Assembly (NCBI GenBank): GCA_964059195.1
Contig: CAXKWD010000007.1
Span: 60,946,705-61,010,704, forward strand
Length of the DNA stretch: 64,000 nt
DNA from: Ectobius pallidus
Lineage: Eukaryota > Arthropoda > Insecta > Blattodea > Ectobiidae
Reading direction: 5' to 3'
Below, one piece after another: positions 23,353 through 34,542 of the stretch. The notes beneath the pieces were generated by a model. It worked only from the letters and a program-made list of their open reading frames with translations, searched no databases and was not told where the DNA came from. Every line of letters begins with the position of its first letter. The first letter of the stretch is position 1. The translations under genes were made by a program, and so were the position numbers.

Positions 23353-23429
23353 TATGTGGTAATTTAAGTGAGATATGGTCCCCATAATCAACTTCTTTAA
23401 TCAAACTATTTTAATTGCATTACTTCCAG

Positions 23430-23659
23430 ATCCAATGTCTCCTAATAATATGTTGGATCTATCCATGGAGGCTGGTGGATCTCCAATTACATCACCACCT
23501 GCCACACCTCTTGCCGTCCTCATTGAAAATGATGGGGTTCCATGTCAGCCAGTGATGATAAGAAGACGTACAATCTCTCAATCAAGGTGGCCAAGAGAAA
23601 GGGATCGAGATAGAGACAGGGATGAACCAAGATGCTCTACACCTGATTCTGTAACTGAG
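23430..23659 (+). CDS. nsl1: nsl1/KANSL1 exon B
   Basis: This exon is 230 nt. It starts with AT, which completes an Asp codon with the last G of exon A, and ends in phase 0 at GAG|GTATGT. It encodes a low-complexity linker: PMSPNNMLDLSMEAGGSPIT, then SPPATPLAVL, RRRTISQSRWPRERDRDRDR and DEPRCSTPDSVTE. The SPITS-P-TPLA run and the RCSTP(D/E) motif sit at the same relative positions as in human KANSL1, between PEHE and the RxFPL box. The RDRDRDR tract may be an RS-like or charged segment; that is inference. The left boundary is unusual because a pogo-like transposon ends only 77 bp upstream, so the polypyrimidine/branch region lies next to transposon sequence. Confidence 0.87.
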
Positions 23660-25150
23660 GTATGTTGATTTTAAAATTTGTATTAGAAACCGGTTTATTT
23701 TTAAGTACACGACCAACTAATGGATTACATTTTTTTTGTGGGAGTTTAAACTGTGAAGTAGTAATTAAGTGATACAAAACATACATTTTTTCCTTCTCAA
23801 AAGCACTGAAGCAAAATTGCTCTTGAGAGGAAAAAAATAAGTAAAGTACTTACAAATATGTTTTGAATCACTTATCTAACAGATGTTGAAGATTCAATTT
23901 ACTTTTAGTAGCGTTGAGTTTTTTCTGATGTACACCTGTTGTTAAGAAGTAAAAAAGTTGATGAGAGGGAATCTGTATTTCATTATTATAGATTCAGTGA
24001 ACTGTTTGAAAGACCATTGTCTCACAAAACATGCGAACAGATACTTTACATCATTTTGGAAGCAGCGAGAAGGTTCCATATTTTTGAAAGAGCAGCTCAG
24101 AGGTGGGTACTTCACTATAATGCGTCCGGAAGTTTTCATATGAAACATGGATCTGGCAGATGTGAGGCATATAGCCACAGCCTTCTGTATATGTTCGTTT
24201 TATAACAAAACTGACTAAATAATCAAGGAAATACATGGATATACAAGAGGCAGGTGTGAACCTAACCTTAAGTCTTCCTGTAGGTGTGCGTATGCTCGTT
24301 CGTGGTACTTTATCAAATAACGGCCGACGTTTTTTATTTGACTGACTGTACATGAGTACAGCTGTCGTTTTATATCTGTGCCTCTCGCCGACCATTGGAA
24401 TTTTGTTACAAGGAGCAGGTAGTCCATGTATTCCAATACAAAAGACATCCAGTTCCCTTTTAGTCAGTGCCTGTCCGAGCTCAAATCTGTTCACATCTGC
24501 TGCCCGTTGTAAATTTAAGAAATGTTTTTGTGCACGCTAGTAGAATCTCTTCTCCTACCAGGAAATAGTCATTTGACAGACCGGCAGAGATATAATACGA
24601 TGTCTGTACAATCAACAGATCCTATTGCAGCAGGAATAGTGTGAGTTCTAGGAAATTATGTGCTTTTCTTATTATTGCATTAATAACATTATGAATTATA
24701 CAAGGTACTGGACTTTGATTCACATCATCATCTACCACTCCAGTCAGAAATCCAGAATCATTTATGCAGTTTAAGAAACTTCACATCTTTTCTTCCTCTC
24801 TTACTTCATTAATTTCCTTTTCCAGAAAGTGTTGCGATAACCGTTTGACATTTACAATGAATCACTGATGAATTTCTGCAAGCTTTGTACATCTTTCTGC
24901 ACTAGAAAACTATAAAATACTCTGTCATTACAGTAAACTAGAGTTGCTCAATTTAATTGGAGTCACCTATTGAAGTTGCTCCAAAATTTGTGAGAAATTT
25001 CTCTTTGTATGAGCAAATTATAATTTTTATTGATACCAAAATGAGTAAATTTCTCAAGGCTGAATCTTCTTAAGCCAATTCTTTCGATGGGAGAAATTGC
25101 TCTCAAAAAGAGTAAACTTTATTGTGTGAGAAAATTCTCCAGAACTGGTA
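23660..25150. other. start of intron after exon B, nothing recognised
   Basis: AT-rich, no named element. A weak fragment at 24300-24540 has short frames on both strands only. Confidence 0.4.
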
Positions 25151-25186
25151 GAGCGTAGGCTACTGTATACCCCCCATCCCCCATCT

Positions 25187-25441
25187 TCAAAAAAGGAATT
25201 CCGTCATTCCTTCTTCCTTTTTATTTAAAATCAACTCGATTTGAGCCTTGGAAAATACACCACTGAGCACATTCTGGACTTCTTCAGATACAGTAACTGC
25301 AATATCTTTTTTTAAACTGTTACATTCATCAACCAACCTTTTGTTTATCCGTTCCTGTTCTAATTTATACCATTCAATACAATATACAGGCGCGTGGGTC
25401 GGGACTGCAGCTCCGTCACGAATCAGGTTCCCCCACCACAT
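25187..25441 (-). pseudogene. possible THAP/P-element-type fragment
   Basis: The minus-strand frame contains SEEVQNVLSGVFSKAQIELI followed by LNKKEEG. The FSKAQIxLILN pattern resembles the region just after the zinc finger of P-element/THAP9-type transposases. The match is short and the assignment is tentative. Confidence 0.3.
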
Positions 25442-25492
25442 GGAAACCAGTCCGACCCACCTCCTATTCTATACGCCTTGGGTTGGTTGCTA

Positions 25493-26085
25493 ATGCCCAG
25501 CTTGTTGGAGCTCTTCCATTAGCTGTCTTGCTTCCCAATAGCATGTAGATAAGTCTGAGCTGTGTAATGCTCTGCACTGTAGTAGGTGCTCGCTGTCCAT
25601 AACAGATTCTTGTTGGTTGCAAAGACTTTTGGAGAGGTGTAGATATTGAGTTTGTGAAGGTGTGCTGCCAAACAGTCTTGTTCTGTATACAGTCTGAAGT
25701 GTGCTGCTGCATTCATTCTGGGGCTGTCTGGTACCAGGTTTGTCTGTGTGACTAGAGGTTTCCATTTTTTTTATTTTCACTTTCTCGGTATATTTCTTAC
25801 TTTATGTTCTGTTTGATGGATTTATTAATGAGTATCTTTGCGGAATGGAATGGCATGGCATTGTGTGCTTTCTAGACTGTTGGATCTTAGTGCCTTTCTT
25901 CGCTAGGAAATCTGCTTGTTTGTTGCAGTGTGAGGGGATCCATTGTAGTACTATTTTCTTCTGGAAGTTCTGTAGGTGTTTGATAGAATCTTGAATTTCA
26001 GATACACGTATGCTTGCAGGGTTGTTGGCTGCTATTACTTGTATGGCTGATTTTGAGTCATATGCCTAAATCATTCATTGTCAAA
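25493..26085 (-). pseudogene. LINE RNase H domain and C-terminus
   Basis: Reading the minus strand, AYDSKSAIQVIAANNPASIR supplies the second RNase H Asp. IVLQWIPSHCNKQADFLAKK gives the H..ADxLAK motif, with a short deletion removing the usual GNE. After a stop and frame changes, MDSEHLLQCRALHSSD precedes the end EELQQAGH at 25493, the zinc-knuckle-like C-terminus found after RNase H in Jockey/I-group LINEs of insects. Its second Cys is replaced, giving CNQQESVMDSEH. It is 5'-truncated with a frameshift. Confidence 0.75.
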
Positions 26086-26716
26086 ATTTTGTTCAACTGA
26101 ATACCATTAATACAATACAGTGAATGCCGCTTAATGTAATTGTGGATAATGTTATCAGTCGGGTAATGTTATTACTTTTATGAAGTTCCGTACGGACTAA
26201 TACTGATACATTGAAACAATGCTGTTTATTGTGATCAAGAATTCGGTTTATGTTATCACACTTTCCTTTTTGTGACTATTTCCAGGTACTGTACGTCATT
26301 CAAAATTTAGTTATTAAGGGCTTCGTTTCTAACTCAACTGTATTGTGTTGTACTGGCAATACTGTTCCCTGCTCACAGGATGACCAGTTCGAGGGGATAG
26401 CATTACCTAATTTTCTCTTTTAAGCAATAAAACATGTTTCACCCCACAGTTAAGCTCTGCAGCTTTTGATTTATGAAGATTACAGTGTTGACATGCAGTG
26501 ATGGCTAGTGTAAAATGAAAAGACTTGAACAGAAAGGTGTTAGATGTCTTGCTATGAAGTGTTCACCACAGATCAGTATAGACTTCCAAAAACACTCGTA
26601 AGTCATAACAGTATGCAGTTTTTGTTAATGGACTTCTAAAGGAAAGTAAAAACAATTAAAAACTTTGTTACTGGTTGGAAAATTAGTTGCAGTCTATTAC
26701 TGTATTAGCCTATGAG

Positions 26717-27519
26717 TAGGGACCTGCAAAATTCGCAATTGCTATAACGCGATTTTATTCGCGAATTTTAACGTTTTCCCATTAAAAACACGAATTTTAG
26801 CGTTTTCCTTAAAATACACGAATTTTAAGGTTTTAAACATTAAAACAGCGATTTTTACATTTTGACGCATTCCTGAGTATACAGTCAACTCCCGATTACC
26901 CATGGGTGGCTTAACCATGCGCGAAAATTAGAATTTCCCGCACTTATTTGAAATTTTCTGCACTTAATTTTGAATTTCCTACACTTAATTTCGAATTTCC
27001 CGCACTTTTATTTTGTCAGATTTTTAATTTCCCGCACTTAATTTCGTCATATGCACAAAATGGCTACCAAGTGCGGGAAATTCGAAATTAAGTGAAAGAA
27101 ATTCAAAATCTTGCTCCTGATTAATTCTAACATTTGAATTATCTGTGTTTTTCAAGTATTGGGTGCATGTCAAGGTTCCAATTAACTCTGATAACCGAGA
27201 GTTCAGTGTAGTTTTAAATGATCCTCCTACAACAATGTTCTGACTAACAGGAGAAAATACTTGATTACAATGATAATTTTTTTTATTTGAAAGTTAAATA
27301 ACCTAAGGTATCAAATACTCGCTCCAGTGTTTGATTTCTAGAATTCCTTCTTTAACTCAACAATTAGTAGAATTGCATTAAAAATAACACAGATTTTTGG
27401 AGAAAATAACTCTACTTTTGGGAAAAATAACACCGCTTTTGGCAAAAAATAACACCACTTTTGGGGGAAAATAACACCACTTTAGACCAAATAATAAACA
27501 CACCTTTTGCATTTCTCTA
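26717..27519. mobile_element. hAT MITE, middle layer
   Basis: The ends are TAGGGACCTGCAAAA and TTTTGCATTTCTCTA. The 8-bp duplication CCTATGAG is exact at 26709-26716 and 27520-27527. The interior is full of short direct repeats (GCGAATTTTAACG, CACGAATTTTA; later AAAAATAACACCACTTTTGG), probably subterminal. Confidence 0.85.
26882..27208. mobile_element. pogo-like MITE, innermost layer
   Basis: The ends are CAGTCAACTCCCGATTACCC and GATAACCGAGAGTTCAGTG. They are flanked by TA (26880-26881, 27209-27210). The interior repeats GAATTTCCCGCACTTAATTT several times. Confidence 0.8.
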
Positions 27520-27901
27520 CCTATGAGTGGTTTAATGATTCATAGTTATGTATTGTCTTATGAACAAATAGCTTTTGTAGTTTTGTAGTGTATTATATTA
27601 TATTCATTTAATGCCTTCAGCTATTGTTATCAGTTGATTAGTATTATCAGATTAGCTGCGTCCCAAAGTGATCACAATAAGCAGCGTGCACTGTATTGCC
27701 ATGCAATATTATTTTTAGATCTAGAGAAAGTAATTATTTTGCATTTTTTTAATGTTTAATGGTAATCTATTATATCCACTCCATTCATTTAATTTATTTA
27801 AATCATTCTGTAGTTCCGTACAATCATTAGGACTCAAAGTTATTTTATATTATCAGCAAATGCAGTAATATTTGAAAAACAGACCTGTTCGTGGTCTATG
27901 C

Positions 27902-29289
27902 TAGTGGCCTTCAACCTGTGGCCTGGGCATTTCATAGTAATGTTGAAAGTGGACAATCTGAATCTCAAAATAATGCAAAATAAATTACCACGAAAACTTG
28001 TGAAAATATTTTGTTTTCCTTATGAGTTCTTTTTAAAATAGAAAAAAAGGAATCGTGATTATATGTGGTATTTCTTCACATTAATTTCAAACCTGCACAA
28101 CCATTTAGGACGTATTTTCAGGTGTATAAGATACTTTTGGACCTGTAAAATGGGCCTTAAAGTGGGGTGCATCATTTATGATGAAGATAAGGATTTATTA
28201 TTTTTTCCCAAAAACCGAGTTCCATTCGGTATGTATGCCGTATGTTTAATGCTATTTAATCAGCATTCGTATACTGCAAACTTGAACTGCATTTTTGAAG
28301 GTGCCAAACTAGTGTTGTAAAGTGTGAGAACTCATGCACTTGAATTTATTTAAACCCAATGGGTGTTGTTTGAGTGACACCAAAGTTTTGTAACTTACAT
28401 GTGGATCACAAATGGAGAGAGACTTGCAAAAACACATGAACAGTGAAAAACACAAAGCTGGAAAATGAGCAGCTCAATCAATGGAAAATGGGTTGAAAAA
28501 AGTGACAAAGAACATTTTAATATAGAAACAAGGGAAGCAATTCTTGGAAGAAGTGGGTAATCCAAAAATTCGAGATTGGATGAACAAATAATATAGTCCT
28601 ATGGTATGTTAAAAGGTAGTGGATGATCTTCTGTCAGCAGACTGGCTTATAGAATACCAGAAGAAATTGCCATTTCTGGATTTAACTGAGTCTGGATTTT
28701 TGGAAGGCTACCTTATTTTGAAGGATTTGGTGAAGGATCACCAGAATAGTCCAGTCACACAATTGATGGATGTGATCGAACTGCTGTGTTCAATTGAGTC
28801 TGAACATATGATGTTTTCAGTGGCAGCATTGAAATTAATCTGGGTTCCTTCATCCATTGTTGACACTGGGATGTTATTTTACAATAAGTATTGTGATTGT
28901 GAGTGATTGACGGAGCAGTCTTAAGCCAGAAAATGCTGAAACTTTAACAGTGTTGGGTTTCAAATTAGTAGAATTTTGGTCATTCTTTACCCTAATGATC
29001 AGTTACAGTTGCAGTTGTAATGTGATGTACTTGTTTATTGCAGGATTGAAGTAAATCTGTAAGTATATTTCAATTAATATGTCTACTAAATACCTATTAC
29101 TGATCACATTCTCTTCAGTGTTGAATAACAATGGTAACACCAACTTTCCTATTTTCAAACACCATAATTTAACAAATATAGCACTGAAAAATCTTCCATA
29201 GTTATTAATAATTAATAACTCAATGTGCCTTGCTACTATTTCACCAGAAAGAAAATTTCTCTTTAGCTAAAAAAGGTTGAAGACCACTG
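27902..29289 (+). mobile_element. hAT element, decayed (1.39 kb)
   Basis: The TIR is TAGTGGCCTTCAACCT on the left and AGGTTGAAGACCACTG on the right. The flanks are GTCTATGC (27894-27901) and GTCTATGT (29290-29297). + strand remnants include a DLQKHMNSEKHKAGK finger-end motif near 28415 and the frame 28619-28906 with LDLTESGFLEGYLILKDLVK. The frame ends LKLIWVPSSIVDTGMLFYNK, which matches the W..SS.VD.ER.FS.Y dimerisation signature in decayed form. Confidence 0.8.
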
Positions 29290-29320
29290 GTCTATGTGAA
29301 ATAGCATACAGAGGTATGGT

Positions 29321-30030
29321 CAGGCCCGACGAGAGGGAGGGGCAGCTTGGGCTGCAGCCCTGGGCTCCAAAAGGGGGCCTGGCCGACCAGGTTTTATTTT
29401 TTACTTTCTAAATTTACTCTAAAATAACATTGGTTATAAGTCAATAAACAACTTTGTGTTTTATGTGTTTATTTTATCTGCATTGTCCTGTCGTATAACG
29501 GTGAAACGGAATTAATCAGTTAATCTGAAGAAAAATTGCTATTTTTGTAAAAGTAGAAGCAGAAATCCTTTTGGACTCAACAGTAGGCCTCACTAACGTT
29601 CGGAATTTAAAATCATAACTTTCAAAAGATTAAACTGGTACATACAGATAAAATTGTTCCTATTAGGACATTTTAATGTATTTTTCCGTTTCATACCCGG
29701 CATCAGTTAACCGATTTGGTACAACATCAATAGGCTTTGTCCCGTGGGCGTTATAAATGGTATACTAAGTTTTATGAAAATCCGATAAAGTGTATTTGAG
29801 TTATCGTGCTTACAGACACACGGACGGACAGACAGACAGACAGACAGTCCTGTCTACCAGACAATCTCAAAAAGTTCCGGTACCATTCTGGCACTTAATA
29901 ATTATGTAATATCATTACATAATCTTTTTTTGCATACATTATAAAGGGCGAGTTGGGCAGTGAATTTAATATTTGACAGGGGCCCGGGAAAATTTGTCCC
30001 TGGGGCCCTTGCTTTCTTTCCACGGCCCTG
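29321..30030. mobile_element. hAT-like MITE with internal HINE-like piece
   Basis: The ends CAGGCCCGACGAGAGGG and CTTTCCACGGCCCTG are inverted relatives. The flanks are GGTATGGT (29313-29320) and GGTATAGT (30031-30038). Inside, 29690-29915 carries the CCGATTTGGTAC...ATAAAGTGTATTTGAGTTAT unit plus an (ACAG)n run, shared with 49800-50318 and 58264-59040. Confidence 0.72.
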
Positions 30031-30038
30031 GGTATAGT

Positions 30039-30646
30039 AAAAGGTCTATTCCTAAAGCAAAGTCATATGCACCTGTATACATTGTAAGTACGCTGAAAAA
30101 TGATTGTGCGCATACATAGTGCTTGCGAAACTTACAATGTGAGCTTGCGTCATGTTACATGAAACAAACAAACCTTTTCTTTTCCATTTAGGTTCAGATT
30201 TGTAAAGGTCTGCCAGGTATGGCAGCTTACCCACACCCAGCTGGCAGACCCCTTAAAGTACAGTATTGAGAAAGCCCTGCCAGCAGAGGTTCCGACAGGG
30301 GGAGGCAGGGGTTTGGATTTTGCAGTGAGTGGTAACCATGTAGATACATTACAGTTGAGCTAAAATGGCTACTTCTTAGTGACCAATATGAATGGGGAAA
30401 AATCAATATAAATTTGCGCTATTTTTAATGTTTTCTAAAAGAAAATGAAGAGATTTTCTCAAGCAAATGCTTTGTGTTGCCGAGTATAGGTTTCTTACCT
30501 TATGGTAATAAGCACAAGATTTTTAGAAGAACTGATCATATTCAATATAAACATTGTGTATTGGCTGTAGTGGCGGACCGGAAAGCTGAACCAAATGTTT
30601 GTTGTCATTCGGCCATCATTGTTTTGCTTGCTACAAGATAATCAAG
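30039..30646. other. intronic sequence, nothing recognised
   Basis: There is one short GC-richer stretch at 30225-30330. No coding or repeat assignment. Confidence 0.4.
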
Positions 30647-31530
30647 ATGACCAAGGCTGCTCCGTTTACTCTCCATGAGAAGCATTTATTGATGCAGGCA
30701 GTGATACCTTACATATCTCTCATGGAGAGTAAACTAACTGATGCTGTTAGCATCATAAAAAAGAAAGAGGCATGGAGCACAATCTGTAACCATTTCAATT
30801 CGAATGCCGGTGTTCTACAGAGGGACCACGTGCAGTTAAAAAGGTATGTAATAATATTATTCTGGTAGTAAATTGGGAATAATTCTTAGATTTATGCCAA
30901 GGAATTAGTGGCTGCTTCATGTTCAGGTGTCTGCCTAAAGAACTGAGCTATTCATTATTTCAGTGAACTATGCAACAATTTCAGAAGCTGTTAGAAGCTT
31001 TGAAAATTACATGTCTCTTTGATGTTATATAGCATTATTGTGTATTTAAAATACTTTCTAGTCTGCATAGGCTACTTATCAACATTTGTGTAACCTCAAA
31101 AATAATTTTTGAAACTGAATAGTGATGATCTTATTGCATTTAATAGTTTTTAATTGTATTGTTATTATTACATTTTTATTGAGTCCATATTTACTATGTA
31201 CGGGTAATAATAAGTAGCTATCATTTTACTTGAAATGGTAATAAGAATAATCCCTAATAAGAATGGTTTTAACTTTATTGATATCCTTATTTCAGATGCT
31301 GGGAAAAGCTGAAGTCAGCATAAAAAAAAAAAAAACAAATTGGCCAAGAGAAGAGGCAGAGAATGGCCACTTGTGGGAGACCGTGCCTCAAATTCATAGA
31401 AGACGACATCCTGGGATATGTTATTGACATTGCCCCCATATAGACACAGAATTGCACAATCCCTTTGATAGTCAGCATCAAGGGGAAAACAATTCTGTGG
31501 TTGTGGAGATATTGGATGTGTCAGGGACTA

Positions 31531-32331
31531 CAGTGAAATCCCCGTACAACGATTACCGATATAACGATAATACTCTTTATAACGTTAAAATATTTTGGTC
31601 CCGGCATTCTTTCCATTAAAATAATGTAAAATTCCCCTCAGTTTTACGATACTCTTAATAACGATAAACCTCTCCATTGAGATTCCATTTAGAATCCCCG
31701 TAAAATACCTTTTCCTCGGTACAAGGATAAAAATAGATTGTGAAAGTGCAAATCATGAACTCCCCTGAGCTAATGGAAGAAAACATTGAGGAAATCCAAA
31801 ACAAGCAGGCGGAAGATGAAGAAGAGGAGGTAGAACAAAGTGTGCATGTACCAACCTTAACCGCACTCGTAGCCATTGCCTCTATGTATGAGTTCTGTGC
31901 TTGCGAGGCTTTGCAGAATTTTCTGCCGAGTGTTCAATCGGTGCCAGGATGTCATTTAGTGAACCTCAAATCAAATAAGGGCAATGTGTGTATCCCTGTT
32001 CATAAAAAAAGCTAAACAGACTCATTTCTGACTTTTACAAACAGGGGCAAAAATGAGTCATCCTGTTCATGGTGCTGTGCTATAATGCAATGGAAAATAT
32101 GTTTTCTCATAGTGTAATAATTTAAGGGTGGAGTGAATACAGTACAGTATAGCTGTTCATGTGATAACATTCTTTATTTCTCTAAATACTTCAGGAATTT
32201 CAGCTATTGAAGTTGTTTCCTATATACTACCAAAATTTGAACATTTTTTGTAAATTCTCGATATAACAATATATCTCTACAACAATATATTTTTCTGGTC
32301 CCTGCAAAATCGTTGTATCGAGATTCCACTG
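31531..32331 (+). mobile_element. pogo/Tigger-like element with transposase C-terminus
   Basis: The TIR is CAGTGAAATCCCCGTACAAC and the right end is ATCGAGATTCCACTG. TA flanks both sides (31529-31530, 32332-32333). The frame 31740-32015 (MNSPELMEENIEEIQNKQAE and VPTLTALVAIASMYEFC) looks like the acidic C-terminal part of a Tigger transposase. Confidence 0.78.
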
Positions 32332-32611
32332 TAGTTCTCTTGATATGGAAGGAAATATGCAAACAGTTTCTTCCAGTATCATGGATCTAGAACCTGACAC
32401 AAATGGGGCAGTGTCTGGTTCACCCCAGGTATAAGCATCCGACAATCCTCAAGTGAGAGGTGAGTGAAATAGTCTATTGCTGTTAAATGTAAGATAGTGC
32501 GAGTTAAATCAGTAAATTAAAGTAGGCCTAACAATTTCCATACTTCACTGATGTTTCTGTTTGCAAGTCCCTTATTAGGCATTTGTTCCATCTCCCACAG
32601 TAAAAAATGTA

Positions 32612-33206
32612 CAGGGTCCGTCAATGGAACGGGATGATTGTAGGTGGCCATGAGACAAAGTTGGGAGGTACTGGGGGGGAAGGCAACTAGCGCATCACAA
32701 TCTGGACAATGTACCATTAGTTGCAATGGATTGTTGGACAGGTGAACAACGTGGTTATGTAGTGAAAGCGTACTATCAAAATGGTCAGAGTTTTGTGCAA
32801 ATTCGACATGCTTTTCGACATCATTTTAACATACTGCTTAACCAGCCTGTTCCGTCAGATAATGCGATTTGAACATGGATAAAGAACCTCGAGCAAACAG
32901 GATCAACGTCTAAAAAAAAGAGGCGGGAGCGTAAAAACTTTGAACACCTGAAAACATCGCAGCTGTTCAAGAGACTATTGTCAAAAGTCCACGCCAATCA
33001 GCCTAACAACATGCCCTTCCCATTAGAATAAGTGACTCATATGTGAGAAGGATTTTCCATAAGGACCTTAATATCCACCCTTACAAACTTCAAATTGCGC
33101 AGTCTCCCAATCCAGGTGACTATCAACAAAGAATTGAATTTTATGAAATTATGCTCGAAGAATGCCTTAATTACAATGGAGGACATTTGGTAGATGTAGT
33201 GTTAAA

Positions 33207-33237
<31 letters not shown>

Positions 33238-33367
33238 TTGTATTGTAGCCTACTCAAAAAGGTTATTCTTGTATTATCAATTATTTAGTAAGAAGATATT
33301 AAAAAAAGTTTTTTTTTTCAACAAACAATTACTTTATTCCATCATCCCGTTTCATTGACGGACCCTG
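32612..33367 (+). mobile_element. mariner/Tc1-type element, deleted
   Basis: Long TIRs CAGGGTCCGTCAATGGAACG and CGTTTCATTGACGGACCCTG are flanked by TA (32610-32611, 33368-33369). The + strand fragment at 33043-33210 (MRRIFHKDLNIHPYKLQIAQ, then YQQRIEFYE) is the helix-turn-helix end of a mariner-type transposase. The DDE core is missing. An (AT)n run lies at 33218-33238. Confidence 0.82.
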
Positions 33368-33369
33368 TA

Positions 33370-34069
33370 TAAACCATATTCGAATGAATACAGCATTAAA
33401 TTTATTTTGCTGCCTAAATACAAGATATTTATTGGCTATTAAATAATTACAGTTAAATCGATTCTTTATTTTGTACGGTACATTGGTAATCTTGGGTTCA
33501 TTATATAGCCTAATTCTTGGAACAGCTCAAAATTGAATCAAGTTCTATCCACAATGTAGTTACAGTATAACGTATGGTGAATAATAGATGCTATTAACAA
33601 AGTGCAGTTGCTAGTCGGCAGTCAGGAAATTCATCTTTGACTACCGACTGCAAGTTACACATTACAAGATTGAAAATTACTTACTAGCGCAAATAAATAG
33701 ATTAGCTTACAAAAAAGCAAGAGGTTTTTATTTTATATATTATGCCTTATAAATCATTCCTTGGCATTTATTTGTACTGTACAATGTTTCCCTAACCTCA
33801 ATTCCGATTGCATATTGTGGGCAGCTAGAGTCCTGCTTGCAAGCGGCCGACTGCACATTGTGGATAGAGCTTAAGGCATAGGAATTGTCAGTCATAACGC
33901 ACTGCAGCCAAAGCTATACAGGTCTGGTAACATTCAATAAGTTTAAAATTTTTATTTAGGTCTATGTGCATTGTAGTAAGTTATATTACTAAAGTATTGA
34001 AAAATATACATGTATTTAACATAATTTATAAGGTCAGTGTAATTTATAGCTCTTATGTTTATCTTACAG
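33370..34069. other. intronic sequence with weak inverted repeat
   Basis: GCAGTTGCTAGTCGGCAGTC (about 33604) and GACTACCGACTGCAAG (about 33638) form a short hairpin. A related GCGGCCGACTGCA lies near 33843. Not classified. Confidence 0.35.
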
Positions 34070-34399
34070 ATGTCACCAAGAAGAGGAAGCATTCTTTCCA
34101 ATAGAATGCCGAGTCAGAAAGTGCCTTAAGGCACAAAAAGTTGTGAGAAGCAGTTGCTCAACAGCAGGAGCTGCACGACATAACCAAGGCGTGTCAGCTC
34201 GCTGCTCATGAGCTAGATATGGAGACAAGGCGAGACTGCTCCTTGAGAAGGAGAGGATCCTTCTCGAGGTGGAGAAGAAGTGGGTAGCTGATGAAGAGCT
34301 GAGAAATTTAAAATTAGAAAAAATGAGGTTAAAGTTATATATTTTGAAAGACGTATAAATTTGTAATTTTTTAATATCATTGTTTAGGCCAAGTTTTTA

Positions 34400-34530
34400 C
34401 AGAGTGGTTGCTAGCGTTGGCTTTGAGCTTCGGAGTTTCGCTCCTTGTTATTGTTATTGCTGCTGATGCAGCATGACCATGCTGGGGAGCAGAGTGTTGA
34501 AGTTCGAAGCCAATGCTAGCAACCTCTCTG
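34400..34530. mobile_element. 131-bp fold-back MITE
   Basis: The left arm CAGAGTGGTTGCTAGCGTTG and the right arm CAATGCTAGCAACCTCTCTG pair over about 35 bp. They are flanked by TA (34398-34399, 34531-34532). Confidence 0.7.
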
Positions 34531-34542
34531 TATAAATTGCAA

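Larger units (their letters stand above)
7205..23429 (+). other. nsl1 intron, 16.2 kb
   Basis: This is a phase-1 intron bounded by GTTAGT and CCAG. It contains the Tc1-like, hAT and pogo-like insertions listed separately. No host coding exon was recognised inside it. Confidence 0.8.
26118..27693. mobile_element. pogo-like element, outermost of a three-layer nest
   Basis: The TIR CAGTGAATGCCGCTTAATGT matches the right end AATAAGCAGCGTGCACTG in reverse. It is flanked by TA (26116-26117, 27694-27695). Without the nested hAT MITE 26717-27519 it would be about 765 bp. Confidence 0.78.
30647..34358 (+). pseudogene. zeste/MSANTD-type Myb/SANT gene remnant, three exons
   Basis: Exon 1 (30647-30843) starts MTKAAPFTLHEKHLLMQAVI and continues LMESKLTDAVSIIKKKEAWS and ICNHFNSNAG, the first helices of the zeste-type Myb/SANT-like DNA-binding domain. 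The donor is AG|GTATGT. Exon 2 begins at 31296 after TTTCAG and joins as QLKRCWEKLKS, completing the third helix, then meets a stop before an A13 run. A later part of exon 2 (SLDMEGNMQTVSSSIMD) ends at CCCCAG|GTATAAG near 32429, with a pogo-like element inside. A third exon from 34070 ends in a coiled-coil tail LLEKERILLEVEKKWVADEE with a TAA at 34356-34358, with one frame change near 34238. The protein would be a DNA-binding factor, either host-derived or from a Harbinger-type transposon. It is broken here. Confidence 0.62.

Noticed and set aside
28063..28320. 85-codon frame inside the hAT element 27902-29289
   Set aside because: No hAT transposase motif. The recognisable hAT remnants are in other frames downstream.
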